Source: Apoderus coryli (taxonomy: Eukaryota > Arthropoda > Insecta > Coleoptera > Attelabidae). From it: 64,000 nucleotides of DNA. The position numbers and the translations under genes were made by a program. The DNA lies in NCBI GenBank assembly GCA_911728435.2, contig OU452216.1, forward strand, positions 5,096,342-5,160,341. Reading direction: 5' to 3'. Shown here piece after piece: positions 1 through 11,139 of this stretch. The notes beneath the pieces are model-generated. The model was not told the origin of the DNA and made no database searches. It was given only the letters and a program-made list of their open reading frames with translations. Positions within the stretch are counted from its first letter, which is position 1. Each line of letters begins with the position of its first letter.

Positions 1-360
1 AATAGATATATATCATGCTCCATTTTACACAATGGATGTTGTATAAAAAGGCTCTAAATGTTGTACAGCATTGGGCACAAAATTTGTTTTATTTAAGAAG
101 GCTATAGCTTCTCCGATTTGTCTCTGCATGTCGTTTACTCTGGTAGGTTTTTGTTTATATACAATAATATCATTTAATGTTCCTTTAAATACGTAGCATG
201 ATATAATATAATATATAAAAGATATATATCATGCTATACACTAACCTTGCTATACTTTAAAAAATATCGCACAATATATTTCTATCCAGAAGGTACTTTT
301 TTTAAGTTATTGATGAAATTTTATTATAAAATCTTAACTACCGACCGCAAAAGGCATTTT
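1..360. repeat. Second copy of the tandem-repeat element
   Basis: Positions 1-357 match 4128-4484 almost base for base and end at the same point (accgaccgcaaaaggcattt). That point defines one end of this repeat family. The copy continues off the left edge. Confidence 0.8.
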
Positions 361-540
361 TTGCTAATTTGTTGAAAAAATAAATCTAAATTACACAAAA
401 TTCAATTAGGGAGTTGTTATGAAACTTACCTGAAATTATTCCAAGGATTCTAAAAATGTACTAAGATATAGGTTGTCCTTTTTGGAATACTGGAATTTTA
501 AAATTTCTTTAAACTTTTGTATTAACATTTTTTTTTCCAA

Positions 541-596
541 AGTCAGTAGTTTCTGAGAAAATGGTAATGTCCCCTAATGTGCCCACTCTGTACAAT
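541..596 (-). repeat. Terminal segment of a dispersed DNA element, also at 13767-13830
   Basis: The reverse complement reads gtgggcacattaggggac and then ctcagaaact. It matches 13770-13815 and suggests a shared transposon end. Confidence 0.5.
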
Positions 597-599
597 GAA

Positions 600-1627
600 T
601 TGTAGACAACACACAGACTATGTTTACTGTTTACAGAAAACGAGTTTTGCTTTCACTATCAACAAAAAAGCAAGTGCATATTATCTATTGTTTATATTCT
701 ATTTATACATTGTATTACTTATTATGTTGTATTTATTTTTTAGAGCAATACCCTGAAGAGAAAAAAAAATAAATACCAGACGGGACTTGAAAGCAAAATG
801 CTTACAAAACCGTTGCAAAGACAAAAGAAAATGAATGGTTCGGAAATAGGCAAAACTCGAATCTAAAGTCTATTGTCTATTGATCCCACCAACCTGTAGG
901 TAAATGATAAACCTTAATGCATATCAAATTTACTTTCTTAGTACCTTTAACTTTCCCTTATGAATTCATATTGGGAATATAACTTTTTTTTTTTATTATT
1001 ATTATTATTAATAAGTACCTACCTAATTACCGACTATTGTTAATTACATAATAATTGAAATTATGATAATTAAAAAGTCTGCATATTACTTAAAACACAC
1101 TGTAATTGATGACCACAGTGTTAAAATAGCCAATTAAACAGTGATAATGGAAAACCTTCGATTTTTACAAGGCATAGCATTTATACCTGGTAGCTAAATC
1201 TAATATAATTTATCACCCAATAAGCCTTTATCTAAGACAAAATGCTGTTTATGTTTTACCAGCTGTACTTTAGTCTTTTAAGGCTAATATTGTCGATTTC
1301 GCAATAACTCGTTGACTGCTTAAGTGGAGCAATAAAATTTAAATGACACCCTTAGTTGTAAATCTTTGCATTCGGATAATTCTCTATTATGTAGACATGT
1401 GTGGGTCTTTAAAAAGATACATGTACGGCCTGTGTCTCCATTATAATAGAGGCTTTTCAAAATCTTGGATATTTACACTAGTAAAGTGTTCTTTCGGTTG
1501 AAATTACGACAAAATATTTGATATTTTATGTGAAAAATTACGTTTGGCTTTAATAATTTAATTTGTTGGGATATCCCAGTCGTTATAGATTTACTTTCTG
1601 CGTCTATGTATATTTTTTTAATAAATA
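600..1627. other. No gene or element recognised
   Basis: AT-rich sequence with a short ATT microsatellite near 995-1013. No coding, RNA or terminal-repeat signal was seen. Confidence 0.5.
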
Positions 1628-1648
1628 CAGTCGACACTGTTTATAGTG

Positions 1649-2389
1649 CTGTCTGACAAAAATCTCGAGGCACTGAAACATAAAATTAATCAAACCCTCA
1701 ATGAATTTCACACATGGTGTCGGAAAAACCACCTAATGATAAACTATAATAAAACAAAGACCCTAAACTTCAGTAGACATATAACACAAAATTTTAATGT
1801 AAACTTCGAAAACAATCTGTTAATTTTTTCAGATTCAGCTAGCCTATTGGGAGTGATAGTGGATCCGACGTTGAGCTGGGTGGAACATGTTGAGAGATTA
1901 TGTGGCAAATTAAATAAAAACTTATTTGTGTTACATTCCTTGAAGAGGTTTATGTGTTCTCGGTTTACTATACTATGATTTACTCAGCAATTGCATATAA
2001 TATAGTGGTCTGGGGTAGGTGCACTGAAGCTCTCATAATTTTTATTCTGCAAAAACGGGCAATCCGATGTATATTTGGCATGAACTAAAGACATTTTTGA
2101 TTGACGGTACATTCTATAGTGTGCAAGAATTCATAGATGCACTACAATAACACAACATTATTTTAAATTGTTGACACTTTTTGTTTTTCTTTGTTTGTTA
2201 TTTCTGTTAGTATTTTTAACGTGTCCGTTTATTTGTATACTGTATATTATTTATTTTTTTATTTATACTTTAGTTGACTTTATCATAATATTGTAGACTT
2301 CCCAATGTATACATTTGTTATACCATCGAAAATATGGTGGTTATACCTTATGAGGGCTAATAAATATTATTATTATTATATTATTATTA
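1649..2389 (+). mobile_element. 5'-truncated LINE inserted in the Tigger terminal repeat
   Basis: The piece encodes the thumb region of a non-LTR reverse transcriptase (FHTWCRKNHLMINYNKTKT, LLGVIVDPTLSW) and ends in ATT repeats near 2365-2389. A 7-bp duplication, tatagtg, flanks it at 1642-1648 and 2390-2396. Confidence 0.8.
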
Positions 2390-3104
2390 TATAGTGAAAA
2401 ACTCTTTACAGTGCAATTTTTTCAAGGCCTAGCATATTTTAATGAAATTTAATGTAAAAAGCCCTGCATATAGTGAATCTTTAAAATTAGTAGCACTCTA
2501 TATAATAAAAATTTTACCGGACTTATGCATTTATTGAGATCTTGGCATTTTCCCATTTACATTTTTATATGGCAGTCTTTTGAAAATGTTCTTAACGCGT
2601 TCATGACGCCTAATGGCAGGCAATAAAGCAGGTAGATTTCTGTGAGACACCTGGAGAATTCCTAACCCATTTTATAGTAAATCGCAAATTTCGGATCAGT
2701 TGGTTTTTGTTTAAGGATCAAGTAAGATGTCCAGCGTGTGTTTTTAAGTTTAGCTAAGAAAATTAAAGTTTTTGAGGAAGTTGATATAGGCTGCAAAAAA
2801 ATTGATGTTGTTGCAAAATTCGGTGTTTCCCCAAGTTGTGTATCTCTGATAGTAAAAACTCGTGAAACTATCATCAAGAAAACTAATGATCCAAGCAATC
2901 GAAAACGAGTACGGGTGTGTTCTTATGAGGATGTAAATGAAGCAGTTTTACGATGGTTTCAAGTGGCACGTACGCAAAACGCTCTACAAATTGCTAAAGA
3001 ATTTAACTGCGTTAATTTTCAAGCTAGTGAGTGGTGGTTCAGTGCCTGGAAGACTCGTAATGCAATTGTTTTCAATACCGTGTCTGTGACATTTGGACTG
3101 AAAC

Positions 3105-3480
3105 TGTTTTAAAAAATGTATTGGTTTTCGAGCAGGCAGATCAAGTACAGATAATGTATTCTGTCTAAAACAGACAATAGAAAAATATTTGAGTGTCAAC
3201 AAAGAAGTTCACCTCGTTTTTATTGATTTGCAAAAAGCGTATGATAATGTTCCTGTCAAAAACTCTAGGAAGTACTACAAGAGACTAACACAGAGACATG
3301 TGCACAGAATGGAAAACTCAAGACTTCCCAAAAAAGTGATGGATACCTCTGAGGAAGACCGAGGAAAGCATGATCGGAGGGTGTCAGAAAGGCTATGAGT
3401 GCCAGAGACCTAAGACATGAACTATGCAACGACCGAAGACAATAGAAATTGGACATCGGACAACGTCGAAAGACGTTCTA
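3105..3480 (+). mobile_element. Internally deleted RTE-like LINE fragment inside Tigger
   Basis: The sequence encodes GRSSTDNVFCLKQTIEKYL and VFIDLQKAYDNVP, RT fingers motifs. It then jumps to a tail like those at the end of RTE-type polyproteins (LPKKVMD, ARDLRHELCNDR). It replaces the Tigger sequence between the DNA-binding part and the DDE core. Confidence 0.65.
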
Positions 3481-3723
3481 AAACCGATTATATATATTGA
3501 AAAAGTACGAGCCAAAAAACGTTTTCAATTGTGATGAAACCGGTTTGTTTTTCAAATGTTTGCCAAATAAAACTTTCGCTTTTAAAATGATAAATGTTTT
3601 GGTGTTAAAACAAGTAAAGAAAGGGTAACAGGTAAACATGGATGGCTCAGAAAAACTGTAATTACTACTCATAGGTAAAAGCAAAAATCCCTATTGTTTA
3701 AAAGGAGTTAAATATCTGGAGTT

Positions 3724-4486
3724 TGTCTATATATACAATACAATTTAATATTCCTTTAAATCTGTCGCATGATATAATATGATATATAATAGATATATAT
3801 CATGCTCCATTTTACACCATGGATGTCGTATAAAAAGCCTCTAAAAGTTGTACAGCATTGAACACAAAATTTGTTTCATTTATTCATTCTGGTAGGTCTT
3901 TGTTTATATATACAAAACAATTTAATATTCCTTTAAATATGTCGCATGATATAATATAATATATAATAGTTATATATCATGATCCATTTTATACAATGGA
4001 TGTCGTATAAAAAGCCGCTAAATGTTGTACAGCATTGGACACAAAATTTGTTTCATTTATTCATTCTGGTAGCCCTGTGTTTATATATACAATACAATTT
4101 AATGTTCCTTTAAATATGTAATATATAATAGATATATATCATGCTCAATTTTGCATAATGGATGTAGTATAAAAAGCTTCTAAATGTTGTACAGCATTGG
4201 GCACAAAATTTGTTTTATTTAAGAAGGCTATAGCTTCTCCGATTTGTCTCTGCATGTCGTTTACTCTGGTAGGTTTTTGTTTATATACAATAATATCATT
4301 TAATGTTCCTTTAAATACGTAGCATGATATAATATAATATATAAAAGATATATATCATGCTATATACTAACCTTGCTATACTTTAAAAAATATCGCACAA
4401 TATATTTCTATCCAGAAGGTACTTTTTTTAAGTTATTGATGAAATTTTATTATAAAATCTTAACTACCGACCGCAAAAGGCATTTT
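3724..4486. repeat. Degenerate tandem-repeat element inserted in Tigger, flanked by a 32-bp duplication
   Basis: About four units (starts near 3792, 3969, 4131 and 4347) share gatatatatcatg, gtataaaaag, gttgtacagcattg and ttccttt. Each unit holds an inverted pair around an AT core (gcatgatat and atatcatgc). An identical 32-bp segment of the transposase reading frame occurs at 3692-3723 and 4487-4518, so the insertion duplicated or repaired the target. Confidence 0.75.
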
Positions 4487-5090
4487 TATTGTTTAAAAGG
4501 AGTTAAATATCTGGAGTTAAATTACGCCAATAATAAAAACGCATGGATGACTTCTCAGATTTTCGAAAGATGGATTAAAGAACTGGACACGAAAGATTAA
4601 CGAATATTGAATTGACAACCCATGGACCAGGGTATTATAAAAAAGATAAAACATCATTACCGAAACAGAATTGTTCACAAAATTGTGAACGCGATTGATA
4701 ACAACCTTACACTCCAAAAATTGTGTATAACCGAGGTCGCTAAAGTATGGAGTGAAAATGTTTCTCAGAAAACTATCAAAAACTCTTTTTCTAAAGCAGA
4801 TTTTACTAAGAAAAATCATGAATGGGAGGAAGAAGACGAGATCGATCTCGTTACCTTAAAAAAGCAATGGAGTATTCTACAAAAAACTGCTACCGTCGAC
4901 GCAGATTTTTTACTTGAAGATTTCTTAAAAATCGACAATGATGTTGACATGACAGATCGCCTAACTGACCAAGACATAATTTATTTATAATTTAATTTTG
5001 TGTTGCTTGTTGATTTTTTCTTTATATAGTGAAAAACTCTCTGTAGTGCAATTTCGGTCGACATTTCGGTATTTCACTATATAGAGGTTT

Positions 5091-5484
5091 GTGCATATTT
5101 GCCCTTCTTCAATTATCTACCGAATAATCCAAGAATCACTATCAAAACAATTGGACATCAATTATACTGATCATACGAATACTATCTACCATGGGCGCCG
5201 CTAGGAATTTTCTTCAAAGGAGGCAAGGGGCATTGAATTAAAATAATATTAGGTTGTAAGGGAAGAAATCAAAATTTGATTAACTCTTCCAGCCACAACA
5301 AGTACCGTTGCGCGGTCTTTCAGCACATTAAGAAGAGTAAAGCAATAATGGCTAAGATCGACTATGAAGCATGATAGACTTTCCAGTCTTTGTATGATGA
5401 GTATTCATGGTAAAAGGGTCCAGGGAAATAAAGCATTTATTCAATCACTAACTAATAAATAAGGGCTGCGTCTTTATACTAGGT
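5091..5484. other. No gene or element recognised
   Basis: Unassigned sequence between the Tigger and mariner elements. Confidence 0.45.
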
Positions 5485-6590
5485 GGACCCTATTGGAAGG
5501 TGCGCTCATTTTTGCAAATGGCCGCCAATGTCAAATCTGTTTTGACATTTGTGGACTAGACAGATGCAGAATACAAGTGAATAAGCCATGGAGCGATACA
5601 CTCCCCAAGAACGCGGAATAATCGTGTCTATTTTCTTGCGTAACAATTCGTTTGTGGTGTTGGCGCAGCGCGAATTCCGTCGCCGATTCCCCGGCCGTCC
5701 GACAGCGACCGCGCAAACCCTGCGCTGTTTGGCCACCAACTTTGAAGAGTATGGAACCACAAGAGACGTTGCCAAGAGTGGACGGCCCCGGGGCGCCCGT
5801 TCTGCCGAGAATATCGCCGCTGTCACCGGAAACATAGACCAGACGCCGTGCCACGCAATTAGCCATCAGCCGGACGTCCCTAAGGCGAATTTTGGTCAAA
5901 GACCTGCGCATGTTCCCGTACAGAGTCCAGTCCGTGCATCAGATGCTGCCTGCCGACCGCCAAACGCGCGTAACCTACGCCCAGCCATCCTCAATCTCGA
6001 GGAAGAAGTGGACGATTTTGCGACTATTATAATGAGTGATGAGCACCTCAGTTTTGCTTGTTCACGTACCCGCGTGAACAAGCACTTCTGGGGCACCGAA
6101 AATCCACGAGTGATGCACGAGGAGCCATTACACCCGCTCAAAGTGACTGCATGGTGCGCTGTTCACGCTGGATGAGTCATCGGGCCATTTTTTTCGAGAA
6201 TGCGGCTGGCCAAACGACAAAAGGGAACGGTGCGCGCTATAGGGCCATGTTGACCGAGTCTTTTCTGCCGCAATTGGACGAATTAGAACTGAGGGACATG
6301 GGATTCCAACAGGACGGAGCAACGGAACACCTGCGCGAGCCACAACCGATATTCTGAAGTCAGCGTTCCCGGGTCCTCTCATCTCTCGTTTTGTCGATTT
6401 GCACGGGCCCGCAAGACGGCCCGATTTAAGCGGTCCAGACATTTTTTCTGTGGGGTTTTTTGAAGTCCCGTGTTACGTGAACAAGCCCGAGACTTTGGAA
6501 GCCCTCAAGGACAACATTCGACACGAGTACGAGAATCTGTCGCCCGAAGTTCTCGCCGAAGGAATGCCATAAAACGAGCCCGTATAGCAA
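5485..6590 (+). pseudogene. Mariner-type transposase remnant, family B copy 1 (GC-rich)
   Basis: The frame opens at 5588 with MERYTPQERGIIVSIFLRNN and a GRPTATAQT helix-turn-helix. It continues through LEEEVDDFATIIMSDEHLSF (first DDE aspartate region) and HPLKVTAWCAV. It shifts frame near 6170 and ends around 6571 (NLSPEVLAEGMP). Several shifts and small deletions make it inactive. Its base composition is far more GC-rich than the flanks. Related copies lie at 33052-33435 and 49576-50290. Confidence 0.8.
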
Positions 6591-7489
6591 TCAATTGTGA
6601 CGGCGCCCATTTGGCTGATATAATCTTCTCGACTTGACCAATAAAATTGCAAAGGTTCAAACATAATCAAAAAACAGAATCGAAGTTTTTCATTTAGAAA
6701 AAAACAGAGAGCCAAACAGCATCGGATGACTTCTTTTAGCCCAACTTGTATTTTAAGGTTTTAAGTTTGTTTTATGCTCTTTGTTGGGAATTTGTATATT
6801 GACAATATGTTTTATATTAAAAAATACATAAATAAACTCATGCTTCTCCTACAGGAAACACCAATGAGACCTAGATAGAGTTGTTACTGTTTTAAGGTAC
6901 CATATCCATCTCAAATATTCCTCCTGCCTTGAACTTTAATTCCATTTCCTGCTCTCAACGAGTGGTGTTCATTTAGGTGCAGTTGTTTTCCTATTCACGG
7001 TCGAATAATAAACGGAAATCCCTAGTAGATTTATTTTACAATGTTTGTTTTCACGCTTAGTCAATTCATAAGATTAATATCAAACAATCATTTTTATTGA
7101 GTAGATTATTTTTGAAATTGAATATGTTTACCTGGATTATAATCTGTTCAAATCCATCATCAAATTGTCGTCATGTCAATTTGATTATGGTCTCGTATCA
7201 AAGTACACTTTCATTCTGACTAAACCAAGTAGAGATTAGGTTGAATTTACAATAAATATATCACATTTCGGAAAAAGTCACACAAGCTTTGAAAGACCAT
7301 AATGACACGGCAGTAAATGCAACATCGTGTTACAGTCACAGCTGCAGGTGTCAAAGTAAGCGCAGATTGTCTCAAATGCGGACCCACTTAACCTTAAAGC
7401 CTTATATCAATAACAGAGCTGCGTGGACACGGGAAAACTGTACTCTTAGCACAGCTGGTGGGGTGGGCACTTTTTAGAGGTTGTTGTTA
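6591..7489. other. No gene or element recognised
   Basis: Mostly AT-rich sequence. A short stretch near 7459 (gtgggcacttttta) resembles the dispersed element end at 541-596, but the match is brief. Confidence 0.4.
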
Positions 7490-8165
7490 ATACATGATAT
7501 GTGTATATAACAGATTATCTGATCAAGATTCCTAAAATATTTGCCTCTAATTTAAAAAAAAGTGAATTCAGGGCCTTCTTAAGAAGTTTGGCAAGCCATC
7601 CTAACTTAATTTCCAGCAACTTATCATGTAACTCAAACTAATTCAGCTGGCTTGGGCCTAAACTCCCCGACAAGCTGTTGCATCCAAAACTTTTAAGAAC
7701 TGCGATCCGAGCCTGTATAGATCGAATTAATTTAGATGCCTCATCTGGAAAACAGGCAGAATTGCATTCAACTCATTTAATTTTACTACACTACCCTGCT
7801 TTCACCAGACGGGCCCTTATGTAGATCCACAACTCATCAGTGTATTCAACAGGCAATTTGATTAATTTTTTTAGAGTAAATGCATTTCCGACACGACCAC
7901 CTCTAATCTAAACAACCTCTCCGGTGAAAGGAGCTATCTGATTGCAGATTTCTGGAGGGAAGATTTCTATTCCTCCAGGAGCTTTTCTTTTGATTCAGAA
8001 GACCTGGTACTATGTCCTGAAGGTTTATCGATCGTCTGATCTTTCTCGTTTCGTCTGCTGCTATATGTGTCTGCTAGTAGTTGGGACTTCTGACGTTTCT
8101 TCCGCGTGGATTATGTTTATTTGCACGCTGCTAGAATCGACTTTGTCTTCACCCTATAGAGTCTA
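7490..8165. other. Unassigned, possibly decayed coding sequence and LINE 3' flank
   Basis: The plus strand near 7530-7900 reads with few stops in one frame but matches no family that I recognise. The right part may be the 3' untranslated end of the minus-strand LINE that follows. Confidence 0.3.
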
Positions 8166-9560
8166 GGGTCATAGTTAGCATTTTGGCCTCTTTAACCTCC
8201 TTGCTTGTTCCTCGGGGTCGTAGTCCACAGCTTCTCGCAAAAGTAGATCTCTGCCTTTTCAAAGATCGATGTTGCTCGCTGTGCGAGATGTTCCGTCAAA
8301 GAGCCAAGACCTAAATCCCTACGGATTCGGTCGTTCCTCACGAACCATGGTGCATCTAGTGATATTCTGATAGCCTTATTTTCCTTTGCTTCCAGTTTCC
8401 ACCGATATGACCTCGCTATTTGTCCCCAGGCTGCTGACCCGTACGACATGATCGGTCGTACGACAGCCTTGAGTAGCTTGCTTTTCAGTGATATACGGCT
8501 TTTGCTGTTGATCAATGGGAGCAGCGCGTTGATAGCCGCCTACCCTTTTCCGGATGCAATGCTGGTGTGTTTCTCCAAAGTAACACCAATGTCCTGTCAT
8601 TCGACGTCTTCTCCATGAATTTTCACATGTCCCCATAGTTCCTTTCTTTTTTTATCACGCATAAGCAAAGCAGTACTTTTCGCAGCGTTTATTTTAATAC
8701 GCCACGTCAAGCACTACTCTCTCATCCTATCTGCTGGACCGCTGGAGGTATCTGGTGACCAAACTTGGTTGAGTGCTTTTTGTCAGAAGTGCTGTATCGT
8801 CGGTATACTGTGCTATGATTGTCTGATCCCTGTGTGGTACATCACTCGTGTAAAATGTGAATAAGTGAGGTGACAGACCGGCGCCCCGTGGTACCCCAGC
8901 CTCTATGTCGCGAGTACCCGAAATACACTTAGCAAACCGAACACAGAAAGTTCTATCCTGCAAGAAGGTGTCAATCAGTTGGATGATGGCCAATGGATAT
9001 CCCTCATCTTGTAGATGATGCCATCATGCCAGACTGTGTCGGAGGCTCTTGCAACGTCCAGAAATATCGCACCACGTGACGTTACTCCAGGCTGAATAGT
9101 CAACAATCCTGAGCACCTGTTGTTCCGTACTATGCGCCTCCCTGAAGCCAAACTGTTCGTTTGGAAAGACACCCAGCTCTTCTGTGCTTTCCCTCAATCG
9201 CCAGAATATCAGTCGCTCTGTTAACTTCCCCAAGCAATTCAGCAAGCTGATGGATCTGTAGCTTTATAGAAACTGCAAATCCTTGCCTGGTTTCGGTATC
9301 ATTACAACCTCAGCATCTTTCCATCGATCAGGGAAATTCTTGAATCTGAAGATGGAATTAACTATAGCTGTAACTATCGCTAAACCCTTCCTCGGAGCTG
9401 TTTGACCGCCCGATTGGAGATACTGTCGGGTCCTGGTGACTTTTTGTTTTTCAGTCACCTGATGATTGAGGCAACTTGCTTCGGAGAAGTTGGCCTGATC
9501 ACGGTCGCCTCATTTTTTTTCTGAATCTACGCGATACCGTCGATGTGATCCTCGTCTTGA
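8166..9560 (-). pseudogene. Jockey-like LINE reverse transcriptase, decayed
   Basis: Read from 9560 leftwards, the minus strand shows VASIIR with SPGPDSISN, FPDRWKDAEVVMIPKPGKD, FPNEQFGFREAHSTEQQ, a damaged AFDTVWHDG box, FLQDRTFCVR, GVPRGAGLSPHLF, and a catalytic box altered to YTDD. YGSAAWGQIARSYRWKLEA lies in the thumb region. The order is that of Jockey-clade RTs. Multiple frameshifts make it non-functional. It is GC-rich compared with its surroundings. Confidence 0.8.
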
Positions 9561-9930
9561 TCACGATGGATGTTGTATTTAAATTTCCAATATTTACGAA
9601 GAGCTTATACTAGCATGAGATACCGAACGACAACAAGATGGATGTGGTAACATCTAGTATAAGCAATATGTCCGGTGAAACCCAATGATGTCCGGACAAG
9701 AAGTAACTACTCCATTGCTGATGATATTGCCAACACTAGATACACCCGAATTCCCTAGCGGGAGGCTTTATTTACAAATTGCCTTTAAGTTGCGCTATCA
9801 GTAGCTGTTTGTAAATGTTGGAAATTTGAATAACATTGCCTGTCGATCATCACGACTGATGAGTTGTTGATCAACGAAACGTCCCGTCTGGGTAAAGCAT
9901 GGTAGTGTGCAGCAAATTTCCAACGTAACA
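9560..9930 (+). repeat. Small repeat with inverted arms and a hammerhead-like motif
   Basis: Imperfect inverted arms at 9578-9598 (ttaaatttccaatatttac) and 9811-9830 (gtaaatgttggaaatttgaa) enclose about 210 bp. The hammerhead-like core lies just to the right. The unit may be a remnant of a Penelope-like or retrozyme-type retroelement, because these carry such ribozymes, but no coding part is present. Confidence 0.45.
9851..9893 (+). ncRNA. Hammerhead ribozyme-like motif, type I
   Basis: The conserved CTGATGA is at 9856-9862. Stem II is GTTG/CAAC (9863-9866 with 9872-9875), and GAAA is at 9876-9879. Stem III is ACG/CGT with a three-base loop (9879-9887), and the C at 9888 fits the cleavage-site base. 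Stem I pairs poorly beyond the first base pair, so activity is doubtful. Confidence 0.6.
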
Positions 9931-10139
9931 TAAAGTCTTGTTACATTATGTAACAAACAATTCGTAGAATCATTTGTGTTGCAATTCTGCCCAGGTCATA
10001 ATTTATTTTTACTGCACTAACTTTAGTCTTTTACAATTTTGTACGAAATCCTAATTTTTTTCGCTTAAAATTGCTGGAACTTTTTGTATGTATCGTAGTA
10101 CTTATTCCAGAATGCACCCAACACTGTGACTGTCCCACC

Positions 10140-10265
10140 ACATTTTAAGTTAACGGAGACAGACTTCAGAACATCGAGAGTTTCTCTTACCTCGGCAGCA
10201 TTCTCGCGGCGAATATCGATGATGAAATTCAGCATCTTTTGGCGAACTGAGGGCGAGAGTCTCCG
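10140..10265 (+). pseudogene. RTE-type LINE fragment
   Basis: A short in-frame piece reads NIESFSYLGSILAANIDDEI, the FxYLGS motif found after the catalytic core of RTE-type reverse transcriptases. Confidence 0.6.
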
Positions 10266-10330
10266 ATAATCATAACATCGACGTTCGAACTAAGTTACGA
10301 GTGTAGTTCCTACCCTTAAGTATAGCTGTG

Positions 10331-10376
10331 TCGTTTTAGCCTTGGTAGAGTCTAGACTCTACCAAAGCTAAAACGA
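10331..10376. repeat. 46-bp near-perfect palindrome
   Basis: Two 23-base arms centred on TCTAGA (10351-10356) pair with a single mismatch. The palindrome lies about 375 bp beyond the NO66 polyadenylation signal. Confidence 0.9.
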
Positions 10377-10752
10377 ATATATCTAAACGACTTTAATAAC
10401 GGTTGTTGATACTTAGGTATCTTATGTTGGAGTTCGTTCAAAAGATTAACCAGTCACTACCCATTGTTTTTTTAATCGCCCTTTATATATTATTTGATAT
10501 GGGAAACCGTGACACCCTCCAACTACTAGCTTCTGTATATAATAATAAAAGTCCGACATTTAATTTACATGAAGGCGTTTCGATGGATCAAAAGTGAGTC
10601 CACACTGTATTTCAAACATGTCATTCTTCGAACAAGAAAACACGGTCCATCTGTTTCTAAAAGTTGAACAAAGAAGAGACAAAAATTATATATTTTTGTT
10701 ATTCATGTACCTACTCGTAGAAGAAAAAATCAAAGTAGTATTCTGTATTATT
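10377..10752. other. No gene recognised downstream of NO66
   Basis: An open frame at 10403-10597 has no family resemblance and no supporting signals. The rest is AT-rich. Confidence 0.4.
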
Positions 10753-10758
10753 TTTATT
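10753..10758 (-). terminator. Candidate NO66 polyadenylation signal
   Basis: AATAAA on the minus strand lies 24 bases after the NO66 stop codon. It is the only canonical hexamer close to the stop. Confidence 0.5.
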
Positions 10759-10781
10759 GTTTAACACGTAATTACAATATT

Positions 10782-11139
10782 CTACAATGAAACATCACTT
10801 AATACATCACTATCTTCTTCCTCATCAGACACTGGCTCCAACGGTTGCTCAGTGACTATCAACCCTCTCTCCCACAAATCAGCCACCATTTGTATCTTAC
10901 TCTCCACATCTTCAATTGGTAAATCTTCAACAGTTACAAATTTGGGGAATTCATTTTGTAGTACCTGTATCGCCCCTAACAGGTTCTCATCAATTTCCAA
11001 CCATTGTTCGTCTTCACCATGATAAACTTTTGCGTTATCTGTGCAATAATATAGTTTTGGCGATGTGTTTGATTCGTTCACCACTCGCAAGCAGTGGTAT
11101 CGGAGAAGGCGTACTCTTGTATCTAAGCTGATTTCCACC
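10782..11139 (-). CDS. NO66: NO66 exon 5, winged-helix C-terminus
   Basis: The acceptor is ttctcttttag. The exon encodes the RVRLLRYHC strand, LYYCTDNAKVYHG and a winged helix ending with an acidic tail (SDEEEDSDVLSDVSL), then TAG. Sequence to 11186 in the same frame is intronic. Confidence 0.9.

Larger units (their letters stand above)
1628..5090 (+). mobile_element. Pogo/Tigger-type DNA transposon, broken by three insertions
   Basis: The 5' terminal repeat starts at 1628 (cagtcgacac) and continues, after a LINE insertion, at 2397. The transposase begins near 2738 with a psq-like helix-turn-helix (KKIDVVAKFGVS) and a CENP-B-type second half. It resumes near 3499 with [10 protein letters not shown], the first catalytic aspartate, and ends near 4620-4990 with QPMDQGIIKK and an acidic tail. 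Frames are broken by insertions and stops. The right terminus (tttcactatatagagg, near 5077) pairs with the left terminal motif. The family is the one that includes jerky and CENP-B relatives. This copy is dead. Confidence 0.85.

Noticed and set aside
2738..3112. Possible host CENP-B or jerky-like gene
   Set aside because: It is the N-terminal part of a broken Tigger transposase with terminal repeats and later transposase motifs in order.
10403..10597. Short hydrophobic open frame downstream of NO66
   Set aside because: No recognisable family, no splice or promoter support, and length within chance expectation.
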